Shown one piece after another: positions 22,121-29,433 of a stretch of DNA of 64,000 nucleotides (its first letter is position 1; each line of letters starts with the position of its first letter). A program made the position numbers and the translations under genes. The notes below the pieces were generated by a model. The model had not been told where the DNA came from and ran no database searches. It saw nothing but the letters and a program-made list of their open reading frames with translations. Origin of the DNA: Enteroscipio rubneri (GTDB lineage Bacteria > Actinomycetota > Coriobacteriia > Coriobacteriales > Eggerthellaceae); contig NZ_PPEK01000003.1 of NCBI RefSeq assembly GCF_002899715.1, forward strand, positions 124,001 to 188,000, in the 5' to 3' direction.

Positions 22121-22154
22121 TGCCGGCAGCTTCGCTCGTCAGCAGCTGCCGGCA
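22121..22154 (+). terminator. Hairpin after carB
   Basis: An 11-bp perfect stem, TGCCGGCAGCT / AGCTGCCGGCA, with a 12-nt loop, 19 nt past the carB stop. There is no T-run, so it may be a weak or factor-assisted terminator or an RNA-stabilising hairpin. Confidence 0.55.
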
Positions 22155-22190
22155 CCACGCATGGAGCTTGTCATACAGCACGATCGGTGG

Positions 22191-22214
22191 AAAGATATCT
22201 ATAAAGATATCTTT
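22191..22214. promoter_or_regulatory. Palindromic operator of the mazEF-like pair
   Basis: AAAGATATCT and AGATATCTTT form a perfect 10-bp inverted repeat around ATAA, ending 14 nt before the antitoxin ATG. TTGTCA at 22168-22173 could be the -35, which puts the palindrome over the -10 and the start site. This is the expected position for an autoregulatory MazE operator. The A+T-rich block contrasts with the surroundings. Confidence 0.7.
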
Positions 22215-22228
22215 AGGGAGGTGCGTGG

Positions 22229-22528
22229 ATGTCAAGGATCGCCGACAAGGTAACGCAGCTTTGCGCCTGGGGCACGTCGCGTGCCGTCCGCATTCCCAAG
22301 GACATGTGCGAGCGCATGGGGATCGATGTGGGCGCGCGCTTGACGATGAGCCTCGGGCATGACGAGCGCGGCTCGTTCATGCTCGTTCGTCCCGAGGAAG
22401 CCGAACATCGCGCCTATCGAGATATCCCCTATGTTTCCATGGACGAGCTTTTTGCGGGATACACGGGGGACTACCAACCAGGGGAATGCGATTGGGGCAA
22501 GGACGTGGGTGCCGAGGTGATTCCGTGA
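22229..22528 (+). CDS. AbrB/MazE-family antitoxin
   Basis: A 99-aa antitoxin with an N-terminal SpoVT/AbrB swapped-hairpin DNA-binding domain (CAWGTSRAVRIPKDMCERMGIDVGARLTM). An acidic C-terminal tail ends in YQPGECDWGKDVGAEVIP, like the toxin-wrapping WGxPVGxEVW tail of MazE/ChpBI. The ATG at 22229 has GGAGG upstream. Its stop overlaps the toxin start as GTGA, so the two are translationally coupled. It should neutralise the MazF-like partner and repress the operon through the palindrome at 22191. Confidence 0.9.
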   Translation: MSRIADKVTQLCAWGTSRAVRIPKDMCERMGIDVGARLTMSLGHDERGSFMLVRPEEAEHRAYRDIPYVSMDELFAGYTGDYQPGECDWGKDVGAEVIP

Positions 22529-22857
22529 TCCTCGAGCAAGGCGATGTCATCATGGTCGATTTCAACCCGTCGATCGGCTATGAGCCGGCAAAGATCCGTC
22601 CAGCTGTTGTGGTGAGCGGTTACGGTTTCAATTCGCGTGCGAACCTGGTTGCCGTCGTGCCGACAACCACCAAGGACAACGGGTACCCGCTTCATTTGCC
22701 TGTGAAGTGCTCAGGGCGCTCAATAGGCTTCGCTTGCGTGGAGTTGTTGCGGACCATAGACGTGGGGCGACGTGGGTACGAGTACCTCGGATGTGCGGAC
22801 GATGAAACCGTGCGCACTATCCTCGCTTCCATTCGGGGAATGCTGGAGCTGCGTTGA
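22525..22857 (+). CDS. MazF/PemK-family mRNA interferase toxin
   Basis: A 110-aa CcdB/PemK-fold toxin that should cleave single-stranded RNA. The characteristic elements are GDVIMVDFNPSIGYEPAKIRPAVVVS, where the Arg of KxRPAVVV is catalytic in MazF. VAVVPTTTKDNGYPLHLPV holds the conserved Thr, and DVGRRGYEYLGCADDETVRTILASIRGML closes the fold. The GTG at 22525 overlaps the antitoxin stop. The gene converges with the AAA ATPase gene, whose stop lies only 3 nt away. Recognition sequence unknown. Confidence 0.9.
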   Translation: MILEQGDVIMVDFNPSIGYEPAKIRPAVVVSGYGFNSRANLVAVVPTTTKDNGYPLHLPVKCSGRSIGFACVELLRTIDVGRRGYEYLGCADDETVRTILASIRGMLELR

Positions 22858-22860
22858 TCC

Positions 22861-23586
22861 TTAGCTGTCCAGGAACTCCGCGAGCAGGCGGTCGGGGTCT
22901 TCCAGGAAGCGGTGGAGGGCGTCCCATTCCATGGTCTGCTCGAGGCTTACGCGGCGCACCTCGTCCTCGAACTGGTAGATGACCGCCCCCGGCGCCGAGA
23001 GCAGGATGGGGGAGTGCGTGGCCACGACCAGCTGCGACCCCGCGTTGGCCAGCCGCACGATCTCGGCCAAAAGCGCCACCTGCCCCAGCTGCGAGAGCCC
23101 CGTCTCGGGCTCGTCGAGCACGTAGAACCCCTCGCCGCCGAAGCGGCGCGACACGAGCGTGAGGATGCCCTCGCCGTGCGAGCGGGCGTGCAGCGACCGT
23201 CCGCCGAAGTAGCGTTGGTCGTCCTCGAGCGCGTCCATCTCCGATATGAGGTTGAACAGCGTGTCGGAGCGCACGAGGAAGCTGTCGCGCGGCCGGCAGA
23301 TGCCCTTGAGCAGGCGCACGTGGTCGCAGAGCTCCGAATGGCCGTCGTGCACGGAGAACGTGTAGTTGCGCGAGCCGCCCTCGGGGTTGAGGCCGTAGGC
23401 GACGCTCATCGCCTCGAGCAACGTCGACTTGCCGGTGCCGTTCTCGCCGCAGAAGAACGTGATGGGCTGGCCCAGGTCGAGCGCCCGCAGGCTCGCGATG
23501 GCCGGCACGTTGAACGGGTAGACGCCCTTGTCGGGAACGTCCGCCCAGTCGATGGCGAGCGAGGTGACGAAGACATCGTCGCGCAT
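22861..23586 (-). CDS. Orphan AAA family ATPase (ABC-type head)
   Basis: A 241-aa single-domain ATPase of the AAA_21/ABC-head type. Walker A GENGTGKSTLLEAM lies near residues 47-60, Walker B is GFYVLDEPETGLS and the switch His is in VATHSPILLS. There is no membrane domain, no TOPRIM and no obvious second subunit. The sequence between Walker A and B (TFSVHDGHSELCDHVRLLKG) is typical of small predicted ATPases seen alone or in defence or toxin contexts. The ATG at 23586 has AGGAG upstream. It converges on the MazF gene and is divergent from a GNAT gene. Function unknown; RecF-like or abortive-infection roles are only analogies. Confidence 0.82.
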   Translation of the reverse strand: MRDDVFVTSLAIDWADVPDKGVYPFNVPAIASLRALDLGQPITFFCGENGTGKSTLLEAMSVAYGLNPEGGSRNYTFSVHDGHSELCDHVRLLKGICRPRDSFLVRSDTLFNLISEMDALEDDQRYFGGRSLHARSHGEGILTLVSRRFGGEGFYVLDEPETGLSQLGQVALLAEIVRLANAGSQLVVATHSPILLSAPGAVIYQFEDEVRRVSLEQTMEWDALHRFLEDPDRLLAEFLDS

Positions 23587-23684
23587 GGCGTGCTCCTCTC
23601 ATCCGCTTATGTCTTTTCGCAAATGCTACTATAGCTCCAAAAGCGCCATCTCGCATGACGCGCGGATAGGCGGGAGGATAGGGA

Positions 23685-24188
23685 ATGAACGGCATCGAAG
23701 TTGAACGGCTCGCAGCGGACGATGATCTGGCAGCGGTGGCGCGCGTGTACGTGCGCAGCTGGCGGCACGCCTACCGGGGCATCGTGCCGCAGGACTTTCT
23801 CGACACGCTGTCTGAAGGGTTCTGGCAGCTGGGCCTTGAGCAGAGCGTCGATCGCACGTTCGTCGCCCGCGAAGGCGGCGAGATAGTCGGCGTGTGCACC
23901 TACGGGCCCGCCCGCGTCGAGGCGTTCGCGGGATGGGGCGAGGTCGTGTCGCTCTACGTGCAACCGGAGCGCATGGGGCGCGGCATCGGCTCGAAGCTGC
24001 TCGACCCGGCCCTCGACGCACTAGCGATCGAGGGCTATGAAAACGTCTATCTTTGGGTGCTCGCCGACAACGCGCCCGCGCGCGCTTTCTACGAGAAGCG
24101 CGGGTTCCAGCTGCTCGAGCGCGAGAACGCCGTCGAAATCGCAGGCGAGCGCCTGCTCGAGGCCTGCTATGCGAAGGCGCTCGACTGA
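23685..24188 (+). CDS. GNAT family N-acetyltransferase
   Basis: A 167-aa GCN5-type acetyltransferase. RVYVRSWRHAYRGIVPQDFLDTL is the typical N-terminal helix block of this subgroup. The acetyl-CoA motif A is VVSLYVQPERMGRGIGSKLLD (R-x-x-G-x-G/A pattern), followed by VYLWVLADNAPARAFYEKRGF. The substrate cannot be told; small-molecule amine acetylation is typical. It has a strong SD (GGGAGGATAGGG) before the ATG and stands alone between divergent and convergent minus-strand genes of the accessory island. Confidence 0.92.
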   Translation: MNGIEVERLAADDDLAAVARVYVRSWRHAYRGIVPQDFLDTLSEGFWQLGLEQSVDRTFVAREGGEIVGVCTYGPARVEAFAGWGEVVSLYVQPERMGRGIGSKLLDPALDALAIEGYENVYLWVLADNAPARAFYEKRGFQLLERENAVEIAGERLLEACYAKALD

Positions 24189-24205
24189 GCAGCCGCTCAT
24201 GCGCG

Positions 24206-24634
24206 TCACGACGCGTGCGGCTCGTCCACGCGCTCCATCAGGTACGCGGCCACCTCGGGGAAGTCGCGGATGACGCGCATGAGCGTGTCGGCGGTGCGGT
24301 TCTGGAACACCGAGCCCCTCTCCCAGCGCACGACCGTCTTCGGCCCCGCGCCGATGAGCTTCTCGAACTTGGCCTGCGAGAGCCCCAGACCCTGCCGGAG
24401 CTCGCGCACCTCGTCGCCCGAGAGCAGCCCGTTGTCGCGTTTGTACTGGTCGACCGCGCGGCGGTGGATGATGCCATCCATCCCTCCTTCGAGGTAGATT
24501 TCGCCGCAGCTGGCGCACAGGCAGTAGTCGGCATCGTCTACGACGATCTGCTCGCCTTTGACGTCCCACTCAATCGGTCCATGGATATCCATGATCTTGC
24601 CGCCGCACGCTGGGCATTTCGTCATCATCACCAT
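24206..24634 (-). CDS. MqsA-like antitoxin (zinc ribbon + XRE HTH)
   Basis: About 142 aa. The N-terminal zinc-binding domain has CPACGG and CASCGE, and the C-terminal XRE-type HTH reads LRQGLGLSQAKFEKLIGAGPKTVVRWERGSVFQNRTADTL. This is the MqsA/YgiT architecture, where the HTH half represses its own operon and the zinc half binds the toxin. The start is ambiguous: ATG 24634 has GGGG 6 nt upstream, while ATG 24628 overlaps the toxin stop as TGATG. Either way it is coupled to the toxin, which comes first, as in mqsRA. Confidence 0.88.
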   Translation of the reverse strand: MVMMTKCPACGGKIMDIHGPIEWDVKGEQIVVDDADYCLCASCGEIYLEGGMDGIIHRRAVDQYKRDNGLLSGDEVRELRQGLGLSQAKFEKLIGAGPKTVVRWERGSVFQNRTADTLMRVIRDFPEVAAYLMERVDEPHAS

Positions 24635-24957
24635 GCATAACCCCATTCCTTGCACGACATGAGCATGACGGTGGCCACGTCGCCTTCCACGATGAACTTC
24701 ACGTAAAAGCAGACGGAGACGCCATCTTCATTGTAGTCGCAGCAATACACGTCCGCCCAAGAGCCGTCGTCGCGTCTCGGCTTGAGCGATTTCACGAACT
24801 CTTTTTCCTGAAGGGAAAGGATTATGCGTCGCGCGAGGATTGGGCTGAAACCGTGGTTTCGCAGCCAGGACGTGCTCTTCTTCGAAGCGCTGTACCGGCC
24901 CTCCCGGACCAACCGTTTCACCTCTGCGAGGTCGTAGCGCGGCTCCTTCCCTTTCAT
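24628..24957 (-). CDS. MqsR-family mRNA interferase toxin
   Basis: A 109-aa protein with the MqsR pattern: an N-terminal KxxLVREGRYSASKKSTSWL, then ILSLQEKEFVKSLKPRRDDGSWADVYCCDY and a C-terminal strand pair VCFYVKFIVEGDVATVMLMSCKEW. E. coli MqsR, from memory, has FYKSM and WQDVY at the matching places, so here the Lys is kept but the Gln of WQDVY is Ala. Whether it still cleaves RNA (GCU in E. coli) needs a test. The ATG at 24957 lies inside a palindrome that also covers its SD (AAGGTG). It is followed by the MqsA-like antitoxin. Confidence 0.85.
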   Translation of the reverse strand: MKGKEPRYDLAEVKRLVREGRYSASKKSTSWLRNHGFSPILARRIILSLQEKEFVKSLKPRRDDGSWADVYCCDYNEDGVSVCFYVKFIVEGDVATVMLMSCKEWGYAW

Positions 24958-25009
24958 GGTAGCACCTTGCTACCATCTGCAGTATACGGAACGGGCACGC
25001 GAATTGCAA
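24956..25009 (-). promoter_or_regulatory. mqsRA promoter with 21-bp palindromic operator
   Basis: On the minus strand TTGCAA (25009-25004), a 17-bp spacer and TATACT (24986-24981) form a near-consensus promoter. Just downstream ATGGTAGCA-CCT-TGCTACCAT (24956-24976) is a perfect 9-bp-arm palindrome overlapping the toxin SD and ATG. It is well placed for binding by the MqsA-like HTH and could also fold in the mRNA to hide the SD. Confidence 0.78.
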
Positions 25010-25100
25010 GAGGGCTGGGCATGTCGCCACCTCCCTGTCGAAGCACGGCTGTCCCCGAGAGGGTTAGGAGGTCGCTCCAGCCACCAAGAGAACTTATGTA

Positions 25101-25140
25101 CGTATTGTAATACGATTCGAACGATAAGGGAACATATGTT
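25101..25140. promoter_or_regulatory. Palindromes in A+T-rich region upstream of SMR exporter
   Basis: CGTATT-GT-AATACG (25101-25114) and AACATATGTT (25131-25140) are perfect palindromes in an A+T-rich block about 160-195 bp before the SMR gene. They may be operators for an unlinked repressor. I could not fit any guanidine riboswitch to this leader. Confidence 0.35.
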
Positions 25141-25295
25141 TGTGCATACTATTTGAATTCGAATGCGGACATACGCAGCGGACGACGGGGCCTGCTACAC
25201 TTGGTTCGTCTCATCGTTTCATATGATTCCCTGACGAGGGCAGCCGTACCAGGATCGCAAAGACGGCGCGTTGCTTCACGGAAGGGAGTTTTCTC

Positions 25296-25619
25296 ATGGC
25301 ATGGATCGTTCTGGTGGCGTCGGGCGTCTTGGAGGCGGTGTGGGCCACCGCGCTCGGACGGGCGGAGGGGTTCACCAAACTCGTCCCGTCCCTCGTGTTC
25401 CTCGTCGCGCTCGTCATGAGCATGGCGGGGTTGTCGTACGCAGTCAAATCGCTGCCCACGGGCACGGCGTACGCCGTCTGGGTGGGCATCGGCGCCTCGC
25501 TCACGGTTGTCTACGGCATGCTCTCGGGAACCGAGCCCGTATCGGTGGCGAAGGTGCTGCTCATAGCAGGCCTCATCGCGTGCGTCGTCGGACTGAAGCT
25601 CGTTCACGACGCGGGATGA
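25296..25619 (+). CDS. SMR family exporter, SugE/Gdx-like
   Basis: A 107-aa four-helix small multidrug resistance protein that works as an antiparallel dimer. The essential Glu is in TM1 (SGVLEAVWATALG, residue 13), followed by FTKLVPSL, GLSYAVKSLPTGTAYAVWVGIGA and the SGTEPVSVAKVLLIAGLIACVVGLKL C-terminus. The WATALG and YAVWVGIGA features fit the SugE/Gdx (guanidinium exporter) branch rather than EmrE. It has AAGGGAG before the ATG. It is a single gene, not a paired EbrAB/YkkCD type. Confidence 0.9.
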   Translation: MAWIVLVASGVLEAVWATALGRAEGFTKLVPSLVFLVALVMSMAGLSYAVKSLPTGTAYAVWVGIGASLTVVYGMLSGTEPVSVAKVLLIAGLIACVVGLKLVHDAG

Positions 25620-25720
25620 CGTCGGGCGATCCTCCGCATTCCCGTCCCTGCGCGGACATCCTCCTTTATACTGGGATCTAAAGGCGTGCCACACCACGAC
25701 GAGCCGAGGAGATTCGCCAT

Positions 25721-26281
25721 ATGGACGACGAGCTGACGTTCTCAACCCGCGACGAGTTCAGGGCGTGGCTAGGCGATAACGGCGAGGCGAGCGGCGGCGT
25801 GTGGCTCGTGTTCGGCAAGTCCGGCGGCCCGAAGACGCTCAAGGCGTCCGAGGCGCTGGAGGAGGCGCTCTGCTTCGGCTGGATCGACGGGCGCATGCAG
25901 CGCATCGACGACGCGTCCTACCGCAAGTACTTCGCCCCGCGCCGCGCGAAGAGCGTGTGGTCTGAAAAGAACAAAGCGCTTGCGCGCGAGCTCGAGCGGC
26001 GCGGCTTCATGGCCGATGCGGGCAGGCGCGCCATCGAGGCGGCTAAGCGCAACGGTAGCTGGGACGCGAAGAAGGCCCCGGACGTCACCGAGGAGGACAC
26101 GGCGGCCCTCGAGGCGATCATAGTCGGCCACGAGCCTGCGGCCTCGAACTTCCGCGCCATGTCGCCGTCGGTGCGGCGCACCTACACACACGCGTACTTC
26201 GATGCCAAGACCGACGCTGGCCGCGAGAAGCGCCTCGCCTGGATGCTCGACCGCCTCGACCGCAACCTGAAGCCCATGTAG
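25721..26281 (+). CDS. YdeI/OmpD-associated-like family protein
   Basis: A 186-aa member of the YdeI family (bacteriocin-protection/YdeI-OmpD-associated annotations). Landmarks are LTFSTRDEFRAWLGDNGEASGGVWLVF, the central EALCFGWIDGRMQRID, and YRKYFAPRRAKSVWSEKNKALARELERRG. A helical C-terminal segment with a typical SVRRTYTHAYFDAKTDAGREKRLAWML follows. The biochemical role is not known; the family name comes from E. coli YdeI's association with antimicrobial resistance. GAGGAG precedes the ATG. It is a single gene in the accessory island. Confidence 0.88.
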   Translation: MDDELTFSTRDEFRAWLGDNGEASGGVWLVFGKSGGPKTLKASEALEEALCFGWIDGRMQRIDDASYRKYFAPRRAKSVWSEKNKALARELERRGFMADAGRRAIEAAKRNGSWDAKKAPDVTEEDTAALEAIIVGHEPAASNFRAMSPSVRRTYTHAYFDAKTDAGREKRLAWMLDRLDRNLKPM

Positions 26282-26483
26282 GGAAGCGCAAGCGGATCGC
26301 GTGTACTACAGGAAAGCCCGGTGCCACCGCTCGTAGAACGAGGCCACATGGTTGTCGGCACAGATGCTCTCCGCGATGCGGCCGAGGCCCGTTTCGATCA
26401 CGCTGCTCGTGTCGGAGGGTTTGGACACGTGCGGCTCCCGCACCTATTGTGCGATAAAACGAGAATAATTGTACGATTCAACG

Positions 26484-27359
26484 CTAACCCTTGAGGAACC
26501 CCACGATCTCGCGCTCCTGCTCGGCGGTGAGGGCGCCCATGTGGGCGCGGCCTCTCATGAGGCGGCACGTGACGTTCGGGATGATGGCCTCGGCCTGCGG
26601 GAGGACGCGCGCGGCGGGGAAAAGGCGGTCGGCGTCGCCCGCCATCACGAGCGTCGGCGCCGTGCAGGCGGCCATGCGCTCGGGGTCGACGTCGGTGGGC
26701 ATGCCGGCCTTCACCTTCGCATGGTCGATGGTGGCCTTCGCCGTGGCCAGCGTCTCGGCGTCGATGACGTCGGGCGCGCCGGCCATGGGCAGAAGCGTCT
26801 TCACGAACCACTCCTCCCGGCGCGTGAGCAGATACATGACCATCGGCCCCATCATGCTCATCGAGTGCCACACCGGCGCGTTCTTGATGCCGGAGGGAAC
26901 GAACAGCACCGCGCGCTCCACCTTCCCGGGCGCCGCGCACATGAGTTTCGCCAGGATGCCCGCGCCGAACGATCCGCCGATGCAGCGCATGCGTGCGAAC
27001 CCCAAGGCGTCGATCACTTGCGCGGCCCATTCGCCGTACGCGTAGCCGGAAGGCGGCAGGCACGCCTCGTCGCTCTTGCCGGGATGCCCGATCGTGTCCA
27101 CCGCGAACACGCGGAAGTCACCGCGCAGCAGGAACGGGGACGTGATGAGGTTGTGCGCCGTTGTCGAGTTGCCTCCGTGGAACGAGAGCAGCGGGACCGC
27201 CTCCGGGTCGCCGGTGACCACCACGTGCGTGCGACCGAACGCCGTGTCCACGTAGACATCCTCGAACGGGTAGCCGATGCGGGAGAGCTGCTCGTCGTAC
27301 AGGCCGAGGACGGCGCGCTTGCCCTCGGCGCTCTTGTAGAGGGATTTCACGGCGCTCAC
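26484..27359 (-). CDS. Alpha/beta fold hydrolase
   Basis: A 291-aa alpha/beta hydrolase. The HGG oxyanion motif is in LLSFHGGNSTTAHN, the nucleophile elbow is GGSFGAG, the acid is in MAGDADRLFP and the catalytic His in RGRAHMGAL. Substrate unknown; sequence similarity is to general serine hydrolases and esterases. The GTG at 27359 overlaps the stop of the upstream gene (GTGA), so it is the second gene of a two-gene operon. Confidence 0.9.
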   Translation of the reverse strand: MSAVKSLYKSAEGKRAVLGLYDEQLSRIGYPFEDVYVDTAFGRTHVVVTGDPEAVPLLSFHGGNSTTAHNLITSPFLLRGDFRVFAVDTIGHPGKSDEACLPPSGYAYGEWAAQVIDALGFARMRCIGGSFGAGILAKLMCAAPGKVERAVLFVPSGIKNAPVWHSMSMMGPMVMYLLTRREEWFVKTLLPMAGAPDVIDAETLATAKATIDHAKVKAGMPTDVDPERMAACTAPTLVMAGDADRLFPAARVLPQAEAIIPNVTCRLMRGRAHMGALTAEQEREIVGFLKG

Positions 27360-27829
27360 GCCTCCTTCGGCCTAGCCCTCGGAGGGCGGGCGGCCCCGCG
27401 CTTGACGGCGACGTCCAGCGCCGCGAGCGCGTCCATCACCACATGGGCGGCGGCGTCTGCCTGGGCTGCGTCCAGGCCGCGCTCGTCCACGATCTCGCGC
27501 ACGGCCGCCGCGTAGTCGCGCTTGTGCCGCTCGTTCAGCTCGGTCCAGTCCACGTGCGCGAATCCCTCGGCTGCGGCGCGATCGAAGGGCAGCCGCTCCT
27601 GCGCCATGAGCGCGGCGATGACGGGATAGCCCGCGTAGCCCTGCCAGTAGGTGGCGTTGTCGTTCGAGGAGTAGGTTCCGCCGTCCTCGCTCCATGCCAC
27701 CGTGTAGGCTTTCAGGCCGTTCGACGAAGTCACCGTCGCGCGCCGCTCCTCGTCGTCGAGCGACACGCGCCCGTCTGCAAGCGCGCTCCACGCCTCGAAT
27801 ACCTTCGCCAAAGGCGGCATCTTCTCCAT
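27356..27829 (-). CDS. Conserved hypothetical protein
   Basis: A 157-aa soluble protein that I recognise only as a recurring small protein of anaerobes, without a known function. Notable strings are KAYTVAWSEDGGTYSSNDNATYWQGYAGYPVIAALM and WTELNERHKRDYAAAVREIVDERG. The Lys/Arg/Pro-rich C-terminus is probably disordered. The ATG at 27829 with GGGAG upstream is preferred to a longer frame. It is coupled by a 4-nt overlap to the alpha/beta hydrolase, so the two may act together. Confidence 0.72.
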   Translation of the reverse strand: MEKMPPLAKVFEAWSALADGRVSLDDEERRATVTSSNGLKAYTVAWSEDGGTYSSNDNATYWQGYAGYPVIAALMAQERLPFDRAAAEGFAHVDWTELNERHKRDYAAAVREIVDERGLDAAQADAAAHVVMDALAALDVAVKRGAARPPRARPKEA

Positions 27830-28095
27830 CGTCGCTCCCGTTCTCGCGTCGCCTGTCGATGGCAGTATACCCCTCGGCTCCGCGATCCGGCCAAGCCGAT
27901 GGTAGAATGGCAAGCCGATTCGCCCGACGAGAGGGAAGGGCACCGCCTCGACCGGAGCCCTTCGACGACGCGAGTCCTACGATAGCCATCGAGGCACGCA
28001 GGCTTCTGGCCTGCGACGACGCGCGATGACCCGGATCGTGTCTTGCCGTAGCGCGCCGTGTCGTCCAAGCTGGGCGTGAAAGGAGGCGTGCCCTC

Positions 28096-28338
28096 ATGGA
28101 ACTCGGAGAGAAGCTGAAAGCGCTGCGCACCGAGCGCGGCCTGACGCAGGAGCAGCTTGCGGCCAAGCTGTACGTGTCGCGTACGGCCGTGTCGAAGTGG
28201 GAGACGGGCGGCGGCGCGCCGTCCGCGCCGAGCGACGGCGTGCGGTTCGCGAGCGACGCCTCTCATGCGCCAGGAGGGGAGTTCTGCATGTCGCACGCCC
28301 CGACGAGCGCGAGCGCGTCCTCCGCCGGATGGGCGTGA
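28096..28338 (+). pseudogene. Truncated XRE-family regulator
   Basis: The first 38 residues are an intact Cro/C1 HTH (LGEKLKALRTERGLTQEQLAAKLYVSRTAVSKWETG) with a good SD (AAAGGAGG). The protein then turns into a Gly/Ala/Ser-rich nonhomologous tail and stops at 80 aa. Relatives normally continue with a helical region and often membrane segments. It looks like a deletion or rearrangement product next to pyrK. A genuine small HTH protein is less likely. Confidence 0.7.
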
Positions 28339-28623
28339 TCCAGATGGTGCGCGCGCAGCCGGAAGTTCCTCACCGATGCGCTCCGCCATCGTGTGGATGG
28401 CCGATGGCGGAACGCGCGCCCGGCTCCCTCTCCAGCGCCCGCATCCCCGCCGCGGCGAGGACCACGCGCTCGCATGCGAGCATTGCGGACACTCCCATGC
28501 ACTTTCCTTGGCATTTAGGCCTGTCAGATGCGTGCTCTTACGCGCAGATGCTACAATCGGCCCTCGAGAGACGAAGGTGCGCCGCGGCAGCCGGCCGGCG
28601 GCGACGGATCGAAAGGTGAGAAC
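28339..28623. other. Intergenic region before pyrK
   Basis: About 285 bp with no convincing gene; it probably contains debris of the truncated XRE gene. GCTACAAT at 28549-28556 (TACAAT) could be a pyrK promoter -10. I see no PyrR attenuator here. Confidence 0.4.
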
Positions 28624-29433
28624 GTGGCACTCGTCAACGAGAGGGCGCGCATCCTCGCGAACGCGAAGGTCGGCCCGAACCTCTACCTCATGGAGCTGGC
28701 TTCGCCGCGCATAGCGGCGGCCATCGAGCCGGGGCAGTTCGTGCACATGAAGGTGCCGAACATGGAGGCGCACATCTTGCGCCGCCCGTTCTCGGTGTAC
28801 GCGCGCGACGCGGCCGCGGGAACGCTCGAGATCCTCTACCAGGCCGTGGGCTTCGGCACCGACCACATGACCCGCATCGAGCCCGAGCGGGCCGAGCACC
28901 TCTCGGGTGCGGAGCTTATCGGCCCGGTCGGGCGCGCCTGGCAGCCGCCCGCGGACGCCCGCCGGGCGCTCCTCGTGGGCGGAGGCGTGGGTGCGGCCCC
29001 GCTCTTCATGCTGTGCGAGCAGCTGGTCGGCGCGGGCGTGCGCACCGACGTCGTGCTGGGCGCGCAGACCGAGGCCGCGCTCGCCTGCCGCGCGCGCTAC
29101 GAGGCGCTGCTCGACGAGCCCTCGCGCTGCGCCACCGACGACGGCAGCTTCGGCCGGGAGGGCTTCTGCACCTCGCTCGTGGAGGAGGCGCTGGTGGAAG
29201 CCGCGGCCGCAGGCGAGCCGTACGACTACCTGGCCGTATGCGGCCCGGAGCCCCTCATGAAGATCGTTGCCGGCATGGCCGCGGAGGTCGGCGTGCCCTG
29301 CGAGGTGTCGATGGAAAAGCGCATGGCGTGCGGTATCGGAGCCTGCTTGTCGTGCGTGGTGGACACGGTGGACGGCAAGAAGCGGGCGTGCGTCGACGGC
29401 CCCGTGTTCGATGCGCGGAAGGTGGTGTGGTAG
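28624..29433 (+). CDS. pyrK: Dihydroorotate dehydrogenase B, electron transfer subunit
   Basis: PyrK, 269 aa, carries FAD and a [2Fe-2S] cluster and passes electrons from dihydroorotate oxidation in PyrD to NAD+. The FAD domain shows HILRRPFSVY (R-x-Y/F-S), LIGPVGRAW and LLVGGGVGAAPLFML (NAD-binding GGGxGxAP). The iron-sulfur motif is CGIGACLSCVV with a downstream Cys (KRACVDGPVF), preceded by VSMEKRMA. The GTG at 28624 is preferred because AAAGGTGAG precedes it. It abuts pyrD with no gap. Confidence 0.95.
   Translation: MALVNERARILANAKVGPNLYLMELASPRIAAAIEPGQFVHMKVPNMEAHILRRPFSVYARDAAAGTLEILYQAVGFGTDHMTRIEPERAEHLSGAELIGPVGRAWQPPADARRALLVGGGVGAAPLFMLCEQLVGAGVRTDVVLGAQTEAALACRARYEALLDEPSRCATDDGSFGREGFCTSLVEEALVEAAAAGEPYDYLAVCGPEPLMKIVAGMAAEVGVPCEVSMEKRMACGIGACLSCVVDTVDGKKRACVDGPVFDARKVVW

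Noticed and set aside
25141-25295. Guanidine-II (mini-ykkC) hairpins before the SMR gene
   Set aside because: GACGA strings occur, but the stems closing an ACGR tetraloop are missing or only 3-4 bp, so the motif does not fit.
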